From Sphingomonas sp. (GTDB lineage: Bacteria > Pseudomonadota > Alphaproteobacteria > Sphingomonadales > Sphingomonadaceae): a stretch of DNA of 12,561 bases. Shown piece by piece: positions 1-6,482 of this stretch. The first letter of the stretch is position 1. Every line of letters starts with the position of its first letter. Below the pieces are notes generated by a model. The model saw only the letters and a program-made list of their open reading frames with translations. It had not been told where the DNA came from and searched no databases. A program made the position numbers and the translations under genes. Location of the stretch: NCBI GenBank assembly GCA_021154945.1, contig JAJNQF010000299.1:1-12561 (forward strand). The letters run 5' to 3'.

Positions 1-2161
1 AGTTAGTGCCGTTGAAAGTTTTCAACTGGAAGTTCTTAAACTCCTGGCGGAAGCCCGCGACGTTGAACGTGAAGTCCTTCGACGTGAACTTCAGACCGAG
101 TTCGTACGCGTTCACCGTCTCGGGATCGAAGCGCAGATTGGCGACGCTGGCGTTGTTCGGCGACGAGAAGACGTTCGCGGTCAGATCCGACCGGTCGAGG
201 TTGTAGCCGCCTGCCTTGTAGCCGCGCGAGAAGGACGCATACAGTAGCGTGTCGGTACGTGGCTTGTACGAGATCACGCCGGTGCCGGTGAACTCGCCTT
301 CCTTGAAACTGTCGTTCAGGTCGAGACCGTTGAGTGCGGAGGTCGAGTTACCCGTGCAGGTGAGCGTGATGATACCACCGACCAGCGTCTTGAGCGCGGC
401 CGGGACCGCGGCACTGGCCAGCAATGGGCTGAGATTGGCCTGCTGAGCCGGGCAGACCGTGTTGTTGTTGTTGAAATCGGCGTGGAAATCCTTCGCCTCG
501 CGCGTGTACCGCAGGCCGCCGGTGATCGAGAGCTTGTCGGTCAGCTTGAAGATATTGTGCGTGAAGAACGCGTAGTTCTCGCTGTCCTGATAATAGGTCG
601 AGCGCTGATCGCCGAGATTGTTGAGCGTGCTGAGGCGATCGAGACCGGCGAGGATCGTTGGTCCGAGAGCGCCGAACCCTGCACCAAGCGCCTGTCGTCC
701 ATTCGCGCCGCCGAGCGCAGCCTGCGGCGTCGTGCTCAGGCAGCCCGGGTTGTTCGGGTTACGCAATGCCGCCAGCGGATTGGCCGTCGCGACGATGCGG
801 CACGCGGCGAATGCACCATATTGCGTGCCGAACTTGAGATTGTCGGCAACGACCAGATCTTCCTTCGAGTAATAGCCGCCGACCAGCCAGTTCAACCGAT
901 CGTTGAACAGCGAGCCGTTCAGGCGGACTTCCTGACTGAAGGTGTGGAACTGACGATAACTGTTACCGTCGTCCGCACGATAGCCGATGTCGAGATTGCC
1001 GTAATCGATATCGGCTGCACCACCCGATTTGTATTCCCGGTATGCTGTGATCGAGGTGAGCGACGCACCGCCGAGATTGACGTCGATCTGGCCCGAGCCA
1101 CCGTAATCGGTGGTGACGTTCGAATAGGCGCGGCCGGGCGAGTTGGCGATGCGGCGGTTATACGGATCGCCTGCGCTGGGGAACACCGCGCCCATGCTCT
1201 GCATGACCTGGACGATGCGGTTGCCCGAAGGGTTGATCGCGAAATCGCCGGTAACGCCGGGGGTCGTATCGATCTTTTCCTGCGTGTTGATATAGACCGC
1301 CCCGCAGCACTTCTCGTCGCGATGCGTGTAGTCGCCGATCAGGCGAACGGTGACGTCCGACGATGGCTCGAACAGCAACTGGCCGCGGACGAAATAGCGG
1401 TTGCGGTCGTTGTAGTCCGTGTCGTTGATAACGTCGTAATAATAGCCATCGCGCTTGCCGAACACGCCGTCGAGACGGAAGGCCAGCTTGTCCTTGATGA
1501 TCGGGCCGGTCAGGGCGCCGGCGATACGGACGTTGTTGTAGTTGCCATACGTCGCCTCGGCATAGCCGCCGAAGTCATAGGAAGGCAGCTTTGTCAGGAT
1601 GTTGATCGACCCCGCGGTGGCGTTGCGGCCCGACAGCGTGCCCTGCGGTCCGCGCAGAACCTCGATCCGGTCGACTTCACCGAGGTCGTTCAGGCCCGAA
1701 CCCGTGCGGCTGCGATAGACGCCGTCGATGAACACCGCGACCGAGCTTTCGAGGCCGGGATTGTCGCCGACCGTACCGATGCCGCGGACGCGGGCGGAGG
1801 CGTTGGCTTCGCTGCCGGTCGATGAGATCAGTAGCGAGGGGACGAGCTGGGTGGCCTGACGGATGTCGTTGGCGCCGGTGTTCTCGAGAGCGGCCGAGCC
1901 GACAGCGGAGACCGCGATCGGGACGTTCGACAGGCGTTCGGAACGGCGCGTCGCGGTGATGACGATATCGCTGGCATTGCCGCCCGTGTCGGCCTGCGGC
2001 GCCACCGGGGCCTGACCGGCATCGACCGACCCCGCGGCGGTGCCGGACGTGGTCGTAGCGGTCTGCGCCTCGGGCTGGGTAGTCGGCACGTCCTGCGCGA
2101 ATGCCGGAGTGACGAGCGCCGTGGTCGCGGCGGCAGACAACAGATATGCGATCATACGCAT
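1..2161 (-). CDS. TonB-dependent outer-membrane receptor, 3' end beyond the window
   Basis: 720 codons are present and the frame stays open to the left edge. Residues 1-22 form a signal peptide with a likely AFA|QD cleavage site, followed by an Ala/Thr/Gln/Pro-rich linker and a TonB-box-like DIVITATRR at 65-73. The plug domain (about 75-195) includes RVRGIG (124-129), VFIDGVYRSR (143-152) and the hallmark RGPQGTLSGRNATAG (170-184). Most relatives have Phe where this one has Ser177. The remainder looks like a beta-barrel with alternating aromatic strands, Asn-rich loops and several loop cysteines, including a CC pair near residue 285. Receptors of this type import siderophores, vitamin B12, sugars or aromatic compounds using TonB energy. 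The substrate cannot be read here and no partner gene lies beside it. The ATG at 2161 is chosen over that at 2167 because the AGGAGG stands 8 bases from it but only 2 from the other. Confidence 0.93.
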   Translation of the reverse strand, partial: MRMIAYLLSAAATTALVTPAFAQDVPTTQPEAQTATTTSGTAAGSVDAGQAPVAPQADTGGNASDIVITATRRSERLSNVPIAVSAVGSAALENTGANDIRQATQLVPSLLISSTGSEANASARVRGIGTVGDNPGLESSVAVFIDGVYRSRTGSGLNDLGEVDRIEVLRGPQGTLSGRNATAGSINILTKLPSYDFGGYAEATYGNYNNVRIAGALTGPIIKDKLAFRLDGVFGKRDGYYYDVINDTDYNDRNRYFVRGQLLFEPSSDVTVRLIGDYTHRDEKCCGAVYINTQEKIDTTPGVTGDFAINPSGNRIVQVMQSMGAVFPSAGDPYNRRIANSPGRAYSNVTTDYGGSGQIDVNLGGASLTSITAYREYKSGGAADIDYGNLDIGYRADDGNSYRQFHTFSQEVRLNGSLFNDRLNWLVGGYYSKEDLVVADNLKFGTQYGAFAACRIVATANPLAALRNPNNPGCLSTTPQAALGGANGRQALGAGFGALGPTILAGLDRLSTLNNLGDQRSTYYQDSENYAFFTHNIFKLTDKLSITGGLRYTREAKDFHADFNNNNTVCPAQQANLSPLLASAAVPAALKTLVGGIITLTCTGNSTSALNGLDLNDSFKEGEFTGTGVISYKPRTDTLLYASFSRGYKAGGYNLDRSDLTANVFSSPNNASVANLRFDPETVNAYELGLKFTSKDFTFNVAGFRQEFKNFQLKTFNGTN

Positions 2162-2169
2162 CGGCATTC

Positions 2170-2175
2170 CCTCCT
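2170..2175 (-). promoter_or_regulatory. Ribosome binding site of the TonB-dependent receptor
   Basis: AGGAGG on the minus strand. Three in-frame ATGs follow (first bases at 2167, 2161 and 2155). The spacing of 8 bases favours the one at 2161; the first is only 2 bases away, too close for normal initiation. Confidence 0.75.
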
Positions 2176-2179
2176 GAGT

Positions 2180-2197
2180 GTTCGAATGTTTTCGAAC
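2180..2197. promoter_or_regulatory. Perfect palindrome in the receptor leader
   Basis: GTTCGAA and TTCGAAC arms of 7 bases surround the spacer TGTT, and each arm itself contains the palindrome TTCGAA. The element lies 4 bases upstream of the receptor's AGGAGG on the minus strand. It could be a repressor operator or, if transcribed, a small hairpin next to the ribosome binding site. The symmetry is seen directly; the role is inferred. Confidence 0.5.
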
Positions 2198-2246
2198 TTA
2201 TGGTTTGGACGTTAGGTAGAGCCACTCCTACGTGAACGTCTAGCAA

Positions 2247-2262
2247 TTTCCGCATACGGAAA
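2247..2262. promoter_or_regulatory. Palindrome TTTCCG-CATA-CGGAAA, operator candidate
   Basis: Six-base perfect arms flank a 4-base centre in the AT-rich region 86 bases upstream of the receptor start. The position fits a regulator binding site near the receptor promoter. No regulator gene lies beside it, so the assignment rests on symmetry and location alone. Confidence 0.35.
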
Positions 2263-2434
2263 GAGATTTTTGAATGTTATGTCTCAAAAACGCCACACAG
2301 TGACAGAGACCAAACCCTAGTTTCAAATAGCAACCGTTTAGGATGGGTTTGGAAGGTAGCCCGAGCGGCGATAGAAGACGTCCTTCGGCTCGCGCGCGAT
2401 CCGCCGCGGCGTCCCATATGCCCCTTCTGCTTGC

Positions 2435-2455
2435 CCCCTCCCTGAAAGGGAGGGG
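2435..2455. repeat. GC-rich hairpin, single copy of a dispersed repeat core
   Basis: CCCCTCCC and GGGAGGGG arms enclose the loop TGAAA. The core CCTGAAAGGGAGGGG is also found, inverted, in the right arm of the large element at 10501-10601, and with one mismatch in its left arm. This makes it a lone half-copy of the same family. No T-tract follows on either strand, so a terminator role is not supported. Confidence 0.65.
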
Positions 2456-2505
2456 AAAAAAGTGGATGCGCCTGTTCGTTGGCGCTCCGCGCCGCACTCC
2501 GCAGG

Positions 2506-2541
2506 CCGCAGCCGCAGCCGCAGCCGCAGCCGCAGCCGCAG
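2506..2541. repeat. Tandem hexanucleotide array, six copies of CCGCAG
   Basis: Six exact head-to-tail copies, preceded by one more copy (2499-2504) offset by a single extra G. The array lies between the infC terminator and the hairpin at 2435-2455. Such short arrays can change copy number by slippage, but this one sits outside any credible gene and outside the expected core promoters. Confidence 0.9.
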
Positions 2542-2566
2542 ACCCGAATGCGCCGCCCCCACGCAC

Positions 2567-2605
2567 AAAAAAGGCCGGCCAGTCCCTCGGGACCGACCAG
2601 CCTTT
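2567..2605 (-). terminator. Rho-independent terminator of infC
   Basis: Read on the minus strand, a 13-pair stem (2602-2590 with 2585-2573) closes a CTCG loop and is followed by six T (2572-2567). An A-run before the stem can extend it. Three of the pairs are G-U and form only in minus-strand RNA, which fixes the direction. It lies 37 bases after the infC stop codon. Confidence 0.9.
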
Positions 2606-2641
2606 CAATTGCCAATCGCTACGGCCGAAGCCGTCGCGCCG

Positions 2642-3187
2642 TTACTTAGGTGCGAGCACCATCAGCATCTGGCGACCTTCCATGCGCGGATACGCCTCGA
2701 TCTTCGCGATCTCCGCGACGTCGTCCTGGACGCGCTTCAACAGGTTCATGCCGAGCTGGCCGTGGCTGAGTTCGCGACCGCGGAAGCGCAGCGTGATCTT
2801 GACCTTGTCGCCCTCGCCGATGAAGTCGTTCACCTTCTTCATCTTCGTGTCGTAATCATGGTCGTCGATGTTCGGACGCATTTTGATCTCCTTGATCTCC
2901 TGCGTCTTCTGTGACTTGCGTGCGAGGTTAGCCTTCTTCTGCGCCTCGTACTTGAACTTGCCAACATCGAGGAACTTGGCGACGGGCGGATCGGCGTTAG
3001 GCGACACTTCGACCAGGTCGAGGCCATGCTCGGCTGCCTGCTCGATCGCTTCGCGCGTGTACATCACGCCCAGATTCTCGCCCTCGTGATCGATCACGCG
3101 GACCTTCTGGCTCTGGATGAATTCGTTGAATCGCGGACCGTTCATCGCGGGCGTCTGCATCGGCCGGCGTATCGTGGGAGGACGTAT
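2642..3187 (-). CDS. infC: Translation initiation factor IF-3
   Basis: IF-3 binds the 30S subunit, prevents premature 50S joining and checks the start codon and initiator tRNA. The product is 181 residues, as usual for the family. It has the N-terminal domain signature GPRFNEFI...VRVIDHEGENLGVM (residues 17-42), the helical linker rich in Lys (about 65-90, KFKYEAQKKANLARK) and the C-terminal domain with EIKEIKMRPNI, ITLRFRGRE and MLMVLAPK. The start is taken at an ATA codon (3187-3185) because an AGGAG lies 8 bases upstream and the residues after it match relatives. The first ATG (3160) has no ribosome binding site and would remove conserved residues; a GTG at 3244 is 44 bases upstream of the AGGAG. 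Non-AUG starts are a known self-regulation device of infC. The gene follows thrS by 81 bases and ends at its own terminator; rpmI and rplT do not follow. Confidence 0.95.
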   Translation of the reverse strand: MRPPTIRRPMQTPAMNGPRFNEFIQSQKVRVIDHEGENLGVMYTREAIEQAAEHGLDLVEVSPNADPPVAKFLDVGKFKYEAQKKANLARKSQKTQEIKEIKMRPNIDDHDYDTKMKKVNDFIGEGDKVKITLRFRGRELSHGQLGMNLLKRVQDDVAEIAKIEAYPRMEGRQMLMVLAPK

Positions 3188-3195
3188 GGGGGTTG

Positions 3196-3200
3196 CTCCT
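3196..3200 (-). promoter_or_regulatory. Ribosome binding site that fixes the infC start
   Basis: AGGAG on the minus strand, 8 bases before the ATA codon at 3187-3185. No comparable purine-rich motif precedes the alternative GTG (3244) or ATG (3160) starts. Confidence 0.75.
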
Positions 3201-3219
3201 GAAGTTTCTGACAATATTT

Positions 3220-3263
3220 GGGCCGGCCTATAGCGCAGAAACACGCGCTAGAACAGCCGGCCC
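3220..3263 (-). promoter_or_regulatory. Two-part hairpin in the thrS-infC gap
   Basis: An outer 8-pair stem GGGCCGGC/GCCGGCCC (3220-3227 with 3256-3263) encloses an inner 6-pair stem TAGCGC/GCGCTA (3231-3236 with 3245-3250) with an 8-base loop. It starts 5 bases after the thrS stop and ends 20 bases before the infC ribosome binding site. No T-run follows on the minus strand, so it is not a standard terminator. A weak promoter (TGTTCT, 17 bases, TATAGG, 3255-3227 on the minus strand) overlaps it. It may act in processing, 3'-end protection or infC leader control. Confidence 0.55.
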
Positions 3264-3268
3264 TTTAC

Positions 3269-5260
3269 TTACATATCGGGTGCACGCGCCTCGATCGCAA
3301 CCCGTGTGGTCGCATCGCCGAGCGCCATCATCTCCTGGCCCTGGCTGCCGAGACGACGAATGGCGACGGTACCCTCGTCCGCCTCGCGCTTGCCGACCAC
3401 GAACAGCAGCGGCACCTTTGCCAGCGAATGCTCACGCACCTTGTAGTTGATCTTCTCGTTGCGAAGGTCGGTTTCGACGCGAAGCCCGGCCTTCCGGAGA
3501 TCGGCGGCGACCTGATGGGCATAGTCGTCAGCGTCCGACACGATCGTCGCCACCACCACCTGGACCGGCGCCAGCCAGAGCGGGAAGCGCCCGGCATGAT
3601 GCTCGATCAGGATGCCGATGAAGCGCTCGAACGTGCCAAGGATCGCACGGTGGAGCATCACCGGCCGGTGCCGCTCGCCGTCCGCGCCGACATAGGACGC
3701 ATCGAGTCGCTCGGGCAGCACGCGGTCCGACTGGATCGTGCCGACCTGCCACGTCCGCCCGATCGCATCGGTCAGGTGGAATTCGAGTTTGGGCGCATAG
3801 AACGCCCCCTCGCCCGGCAGTTCCTCGAAGTTCGCCTTGATCGTGTCGCTCAGGCCCGACTGCATCACGGCCTCGCGCAGCTCCGCCTCGGCCTTGTCCC
3901 ACATCGCGTCGTCGCCGAACCGCTTCTCGGGGCGCAGCGCGAGCTTCACCGCGTAATCCTCGAAGCCGAGATCCTTGTAGACGCTGTCGAGCAGCTCGCA
4001 GAACTTGCGCACTTCCTCGACCAGTTGGTCCTCGCGGACGAAGATATGCGCGTCGTCCTGCGTGAACTGGCGGACGCGCATGATGCCGTGCAGCGCGCCG
4101 TGCGGCTCGTTGCGGTGGCAGCAGCCGAACTCGGCCATCCGGATCGGCAGGTCGCGGTACGACTTGATCCCCTGCTTGAAGATCAGGACGTGCGCGGGGC
4201 AGTTCATCGGTTTCAGCGCCATCAGGTCGCCTTCGCCCGACAGCACGGCGCCCTCGTCCTCGACGTTCGGGATCTCGTCGGGGACAACGAACATGTTCTC
4301 GCGGTACTTGCCCCAGTGGCCCGACTGCTCCCACTGCTTGGCGTCCATCAGCTGCGGGGTCTTCACCTCGGCATAGTCGGCCGCGTCGAGGCGGCGGCGC
4401 ATATACGCCTCCATCTGGCGCCAGAGCACGAAGCCCTTGGGGTGCCAGAACACCGAGCCCTGCGCCTCGGACTGAAGGTGGAACAGGTCCATCTCCGCGC
4501 CGATCTTCCGATGATCGCGCTTGGCGGCTTCCTCGAGGCGGAAGAGATGCTGGTCGAGCTGCTTCTTGTTGAGCCAGCCGGTGCCGTAGATGCGGCTGAG
4601 CATCGCGTTCTTCTGGTCGCCGCGCCAATAGGCACCCGACACGCGCGTGAGCTTGAAGGCGGCGGGATCGAGCTTGCCGGTCGACACCATGTGCGGGCCG
4701 CGGCACATATCGAGCCACTCGCCTTGGCGATAGATCGTCAGCTCCTCGCCCTCGGGCAGCTCGGCGGCCCATTCGGCCTTGAAGGTCTCGCCCTGCTGCG
4801 TCCAGCGATCGATCAGCTGCTGGCGCGACCAGACCTCGCGCACGAACGGCTCGTTGCGCGCGATGATCGCACGCATCTCGGCCTCGATCGCCGGCAGGTC
4901 CTCGTCGGTGAACGGGCGGTCCTTCGGCGCGAAGTCGTAGTAGAAGCCGTCGTCGGTGGCGGGCCCGAAGGTGATCTGCGTGCCGGGGAAGAGATGCTGA
5001 ACTGCCTCCGCCATGACATGAGCCAGATCGTGGCGAACGAGTTCGAGCGCATCGGCTTCGTCGCGCGCGGTAACGAGGGCAAGCTGGGTGTCTCCTTCGA
5101 ACGGCCGGTTGAGATCGCGCACCTGGCCGTCGATCCGTGCGGCGAGCGCGGCCTTGGCGAGCCCTGGGCCGATCGCCGCGGCGACATCCGCGGGGGTAGT
5201 CCCGGGCGCAACCTCGCGGACGGAACCGTCGGGGAGCGTAATGCGGAACATGGCGGACAT
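3269..5260 (-). CDS. thrS: Threonine--tRNA ligase
   Basis: This class II synthetase charges tRNA-Thr and removes misattached serine. The 663-residue product has the full architecture: TGS domain (about 1-65), editing domain with H77, H81 (HDLAH), C186 and H190 (DMCRGPH), then the catalytic core with MNCP (C354), RNEPHGALHG (383-392), H405 (QDDAHIF) and H537 (MLHRA). C354, H405 and H537 match the known zinc ligands. GRTWQVGTIQ (501-510) is a class II motif, and a C-terminal anticodon-binding domain begins near 560. The ATG at 5260 is chosen: it matches the family N terminus, has a purine-rich GAGAAAG upstream and sits 32 bases below a plausible -10 box. An in-frame TTG at 5320 is itself part of the -35 box. 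The gene is followed by infC on the same strand. Confidence 0.97.
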   Translation of the reverse strand: MSAMFRITLPDGSVREVAPGTTPADVAAAIGPGLAKAALAARIDGQVRDLNRPFEGDTQLALVTARDEADALELVRHDLAHVMAEAVQHLFPGTQITFGPATDDGFYYDFAPKDRPFTDEDLPAIEAEMRAIIARNEPFVREVWSRQQLIDRWTQQGETFKAEWAAELPEGEELTIYRQGEWLDMCRGPHMVSTGKLDPAAFKLTRVSGAYWRGDQKNAMLSRIYGTGWLNKKQLDQHLFRLEEAAKRDHRKIGAEMDLFHLQSEAQGSVFWHPKGFVLWRQMEAYMRRRLDAADYAEVKTPQLMDAKQWEQSGHWGKYRENMFVVPDEIPNVEDEGAVLSGEGDLMALKPMNCPAHVLIFKQGIKSYRDLPIRMAEFGCCHRNEPHGALHGIMRVRQFTQDDAHIFVREDQLVEEVRKFCELLDSVYKDLGFEDYAVKLALRPEKRFGDDAMWDKAEAELREAVMQSGLSDTIKANFEELPGEGAFYAPKLEFHLTDAIGRTWQVGTIQSDRVLPERLDASYVGADGERHRPVMLHRAILGTFERFIGILIEHHAGRFPLWLAPVQVVVATIVSDADDYAHQVAADLRKAGLRVETDLRNEKINYKVREHSLAKVPLLFVVGKREADEGTVAIRRLGSQGQEMMALGDATTRVAIEARAPDM

Positions 5261-5291
5261 GAGGGACTTTCTCGTGTTGGAAGTGCGCGGC

Positions 5292-5320
5292 TTATGCCGT
5301 CGCAGTACGTATATAGGCAA
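5292..5320 (-). promoter_or_regulatory. Probable sigma-70-type promoter of thrS
   Basis: On the minus strand, TTGCCT (5320-5315), a 17-base spacer and GCATAA (5297-5292). Transcription would start near 5285, giving a leader of about 25 bases. No T-box-like structure is visible. Assigned by pattern only. Confidence 0.45.
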
Positions 5321-5388
5321 CCCGCTTCGCTGGAGCCATGATGCGGGGGTTCGGGCGGTAGTTGGGCATCGGTACTATTGCACCGCCC

Positions 5389-5421
5389 CCACCTGCCACC
5401 TGCCACCTGCCACCTGCCACC
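5389..5421. repeat. Tandem heptanucleotide array, CCACCTG x 4.7
   Basis: Four exact copies (5389-5416) plus a partial CCACC. The period of 7 is not a multiple of 3, which argues against coding use. It lies about 70 bases upstream of the thrS -35 box. Confidence 0.9.
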
Positions 5422-5440
5422 GCCCTCCTCCTTTGCCCGC

Positions 5441-5521
5441 CATCCCAGCGAAAGCTGGGATCTGCCCATTCGGGTCGCAGCATCCGCCAACGGGGATACC
5501 CCAGCTTTCGCTGGGGTGACG
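5441..5521. repeat. Paired inverted hairpins, REP/BIME-like element
   Basis: Two hairpins with 8-pair stems: ATCCCAGC-GAAA-GCTGGGAT (5442-5461) and ACCCCAGC-TTTC-GCTGGGGT (5498-5517). The second is the near-exact reverse of the first, so the loop reads GAAA on opposite strands, and they are 36 bases apart. From memory, palindromes of this form are highly repeated between genes in sphingomonad genomes. No T-tract follows either stem. No RAYT transposase is in the window. Confidence 0.8.
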
Positions 5522-5540
5522 GTCAGGGTTGGGGGCGGCT

Positions 5541-5612
5541 TGGGTCGGGTCGGGTCGGGTTGTGTCGGAGCGGATGGGTTGGGTCGGGTCAGTCGGGTTG
5601 GTCGGGTCGGGG
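5541..5612 (+). repeat. G-rich GGGTC array with two G-quadruplex motifs
   Basis: Pentamer-type repeats of GGGTC and variants. The stretch 5542-5559 has four GGG runs separated by 2-base loops, a textbook G-quadruplex pattern. A second set starts at 5576 (GGG at 5576, 5581, 5586 and 5595, with further runs at 5604 and 5609). The G-rich strand is the template strand for the neighbouring LD-carboxypeptidase-like gene, immediately after its stop codon. Confidence 0.85.
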
Positions 5613-5614
5613 CT

Positions 5615-6430
5615 TCAAACCACCCCGAACGGCACCACGCGATTTGCCTGCGTATGCCCGACCTCCGCGCGGCCGAGATACGGCACGCCCATGTCGCGGC
5701 TCCAGCGTACCATCATGTAGTCGAGCGTCTCGCCCCAGGGTGGGTCGTTCTCCTGCACCGCGGTGACCGCGCCCAGGCGGAGGCCGGCGATGCCCTTCAG
5801 CTGCGTGGCGTTGGCGACTTTGAAGAGCATGCGGTCGATCGCATACATCGGCTCCGACACCTCCTCGACGATCAGTACGTGATCGGTCAGGTCGGGCAGC
5901 CACGGCGTGCCGATCAGCGAGGTGAGGATACTGAGGTTGAACGCCGCCGAGGGACGCCCGTCCAAGCCTGGCTCCAACCCTGCCCGATCGCCGCGCGCCA
6001 TCCAGCCGAGCGACCGTGCGACCGTCGCGTCGCCGTCGTGCCGGTTGATGTCGCTGACCATCGGGCCGTGCACCGGTCGGCCGATCCGCCGAGCATAGAG
6101 CGCACCGAGCAGGAAGCCGACGTCCGAATAGCCGAGATACGTCTTGTGGCGTGCCGCGCGGCCGAGTTCGGGCATGACCATCGCCAGGATGCGGTTCGAA
6201 CCGTAGCCGCCGCGCAGGAACCAGATCGCGTCGAAGGTCGGATCGTTGGCGTATTCGAGGAACGCCGCCGCTCGCCGGAAGTCGGAGCCGGCGAAGTGGC
6301 CGTCGGTCTCCAGGCATTGCGGGTGGAAGACCAGCTCGACCTCGGGGAAAGCCGTCGCCGCGTAGGCAGTCATCTTGGCGATCGCCGCGGGATTGGTCCG
6401 GCTCGACGCGGCGAGTACACCGATGCGCAT
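5615..6430 (-). CDS. S66-family LD-carboxypeptidase-like protein (LdcA/MccF type)
   Basis: The S66 family cleaves amide bonds before a D-amino acid or similar group; LdcA converts murein tetrapeptides to tripeptides in the cytoplasm, and MccF relatives cleave microcin C. The 271-residue product starts with the family's N-terminal strand (GVLAASS), has the strongly typical RGGYGSNR (73-80), the nucleophile elbow GYSD with Ser102, the acidic residue in LIVEE (Glu189 or 190) and the C-terminal EVGHT with His259 followed by PFG. This completes the Ser-Glu-His triad. No signal peptide is seen, in line with a cytoplasmic enzyme. It is slightly shorter than the usual 300 residues. It is divergent from a Mur ligase of Mpl/MurC type, 52 bases apart, which supports a recycling role over immunity to a peptide antibiotic. 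The start at 6430 matches the family N terminus; no good ribosome binding site is visible. Confidence 0.85.
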   Translation of the reverse strand: MRIGVLAASSRTNPAAIAKMTAYAATAFPEVELVFHPQCLETDGHFAGSDFRRAAAFLEYANDPTFDAIWFLRGGYGSNRILAMVMPELGRAARHKTYLGYSDVGFLLGALYARRIGRPVHGPMVSDINRHDGDATVARSLGWMARGDRAGLEPGLDGRPSAAFNLSILTSLIGTPWLPDLTDHVLIVEEVSEPMYAIDRMLFKVANATQLKGIAGLRLGAVTAVQENDPPWGETLDYMMVRWSRDMGVPYLGRAEVGHTQANRVVPFGVV

Positions 6431-6447
6431 TGTTCGTGTTCCCGACC

Positions 6448-6476
6448 TTGCCCCGTTACCAAACCGCCCATATCGC
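6448..6476 (+). promoter_or_regulatory. Candidate promoter of the Mur ligase gene, possibly leaderless
   Basis: TTGCCC (6448-6453), a 17-base spacer and TATCGC (6471-6476) lie in the 52-base divergent gap. A start about 7 bases past the -10 box falls on or next to the ATG at 6483, and there is no ribosome binding site before that ATG. This fits a leaderless transcript. Pattern only. Confidence 0.35.
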
Positions 6477-6482
6477 GGCGTC

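Larger units (their letters stand above)
2168..2641. other. 474-base intergenic region between receptor start and infC end
   Basis: I see no credible gene. The receptor-proximal part (about 2180-2345) is clearly AT-richer than the surroundings and should hold the receptor promoter. It contains two palindromes (2180-2197 and 2247-2262). The other part holds a GC-rich hairpin (2435-2455), a CCGCAG hexamer array (2506-2541) and the infC terminator (2567-2605). Short overlapping open frames here are made of low-complexity Ala/Arg or Ala/Pro runs from the repeat and are not credible proteins. Confidence 0.7.
5261..5614. other. 354-base intergenic region filled with repeats
   Basis: No gene is credible here. 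From thrS outward it holds the thrS promoter (5292-5320), a heptamer array (5389-5421), a pair of mirror-image hairpins (5441-5521) and a G-rich GGTCG-type array (5541-5612) that touches the end of the LD-carboxypeptidase-like gene. Open frames crossing it are composed of repeat-derived Gly/Arg/Ser runs. Confidence 0.75.

Noticed and set aside
482..1825. Long plus-strand open frame of 447 codons
   Set aside because: It is antisense to the TonB-dependent receptor, whose signal peptide, plug motifs and barrel reading frame are unambiguous. The product has no recognisable domain.
2435..2455. Second terminator for infC
   Set aside because: The stem is perfect, but no T-run follows on the minus strand, and a full terminator already lies closer to the gene.
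2240..2615. Overlapping minus-strand frames of 76-122 codons after infC
   Set aside because: They are built from the hexamer array and the terminator hairpin and contain Ala or Arg/Leu runs. No ribosome binding site or family match was seen.
3188..3244. Extended infC start at GTG (3244)
   Set aside because: No ribosome binding site precedes it, the codons run through the hairpin, and the good AGGAG lies downstream of it.
5261..5320. Extended thrS start at TTG (5320)
   Set aside because: The added 20 residues do not belong to the TGS domain, and the TTG is part of a better-fitting -35 box.
3218..5341. Plus-strand open frame of 707 codons
   Set aside because: It mirrors thrS on the other strand. 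High GC keeps antisense frames open; its His/Arg/Leu-rich composition is typical of such shadows.
5389..5612. CRISPR array
   Set aside because: The repeats are 5-7 bases, contiguous and without spacers, and no cas gene is nearby.
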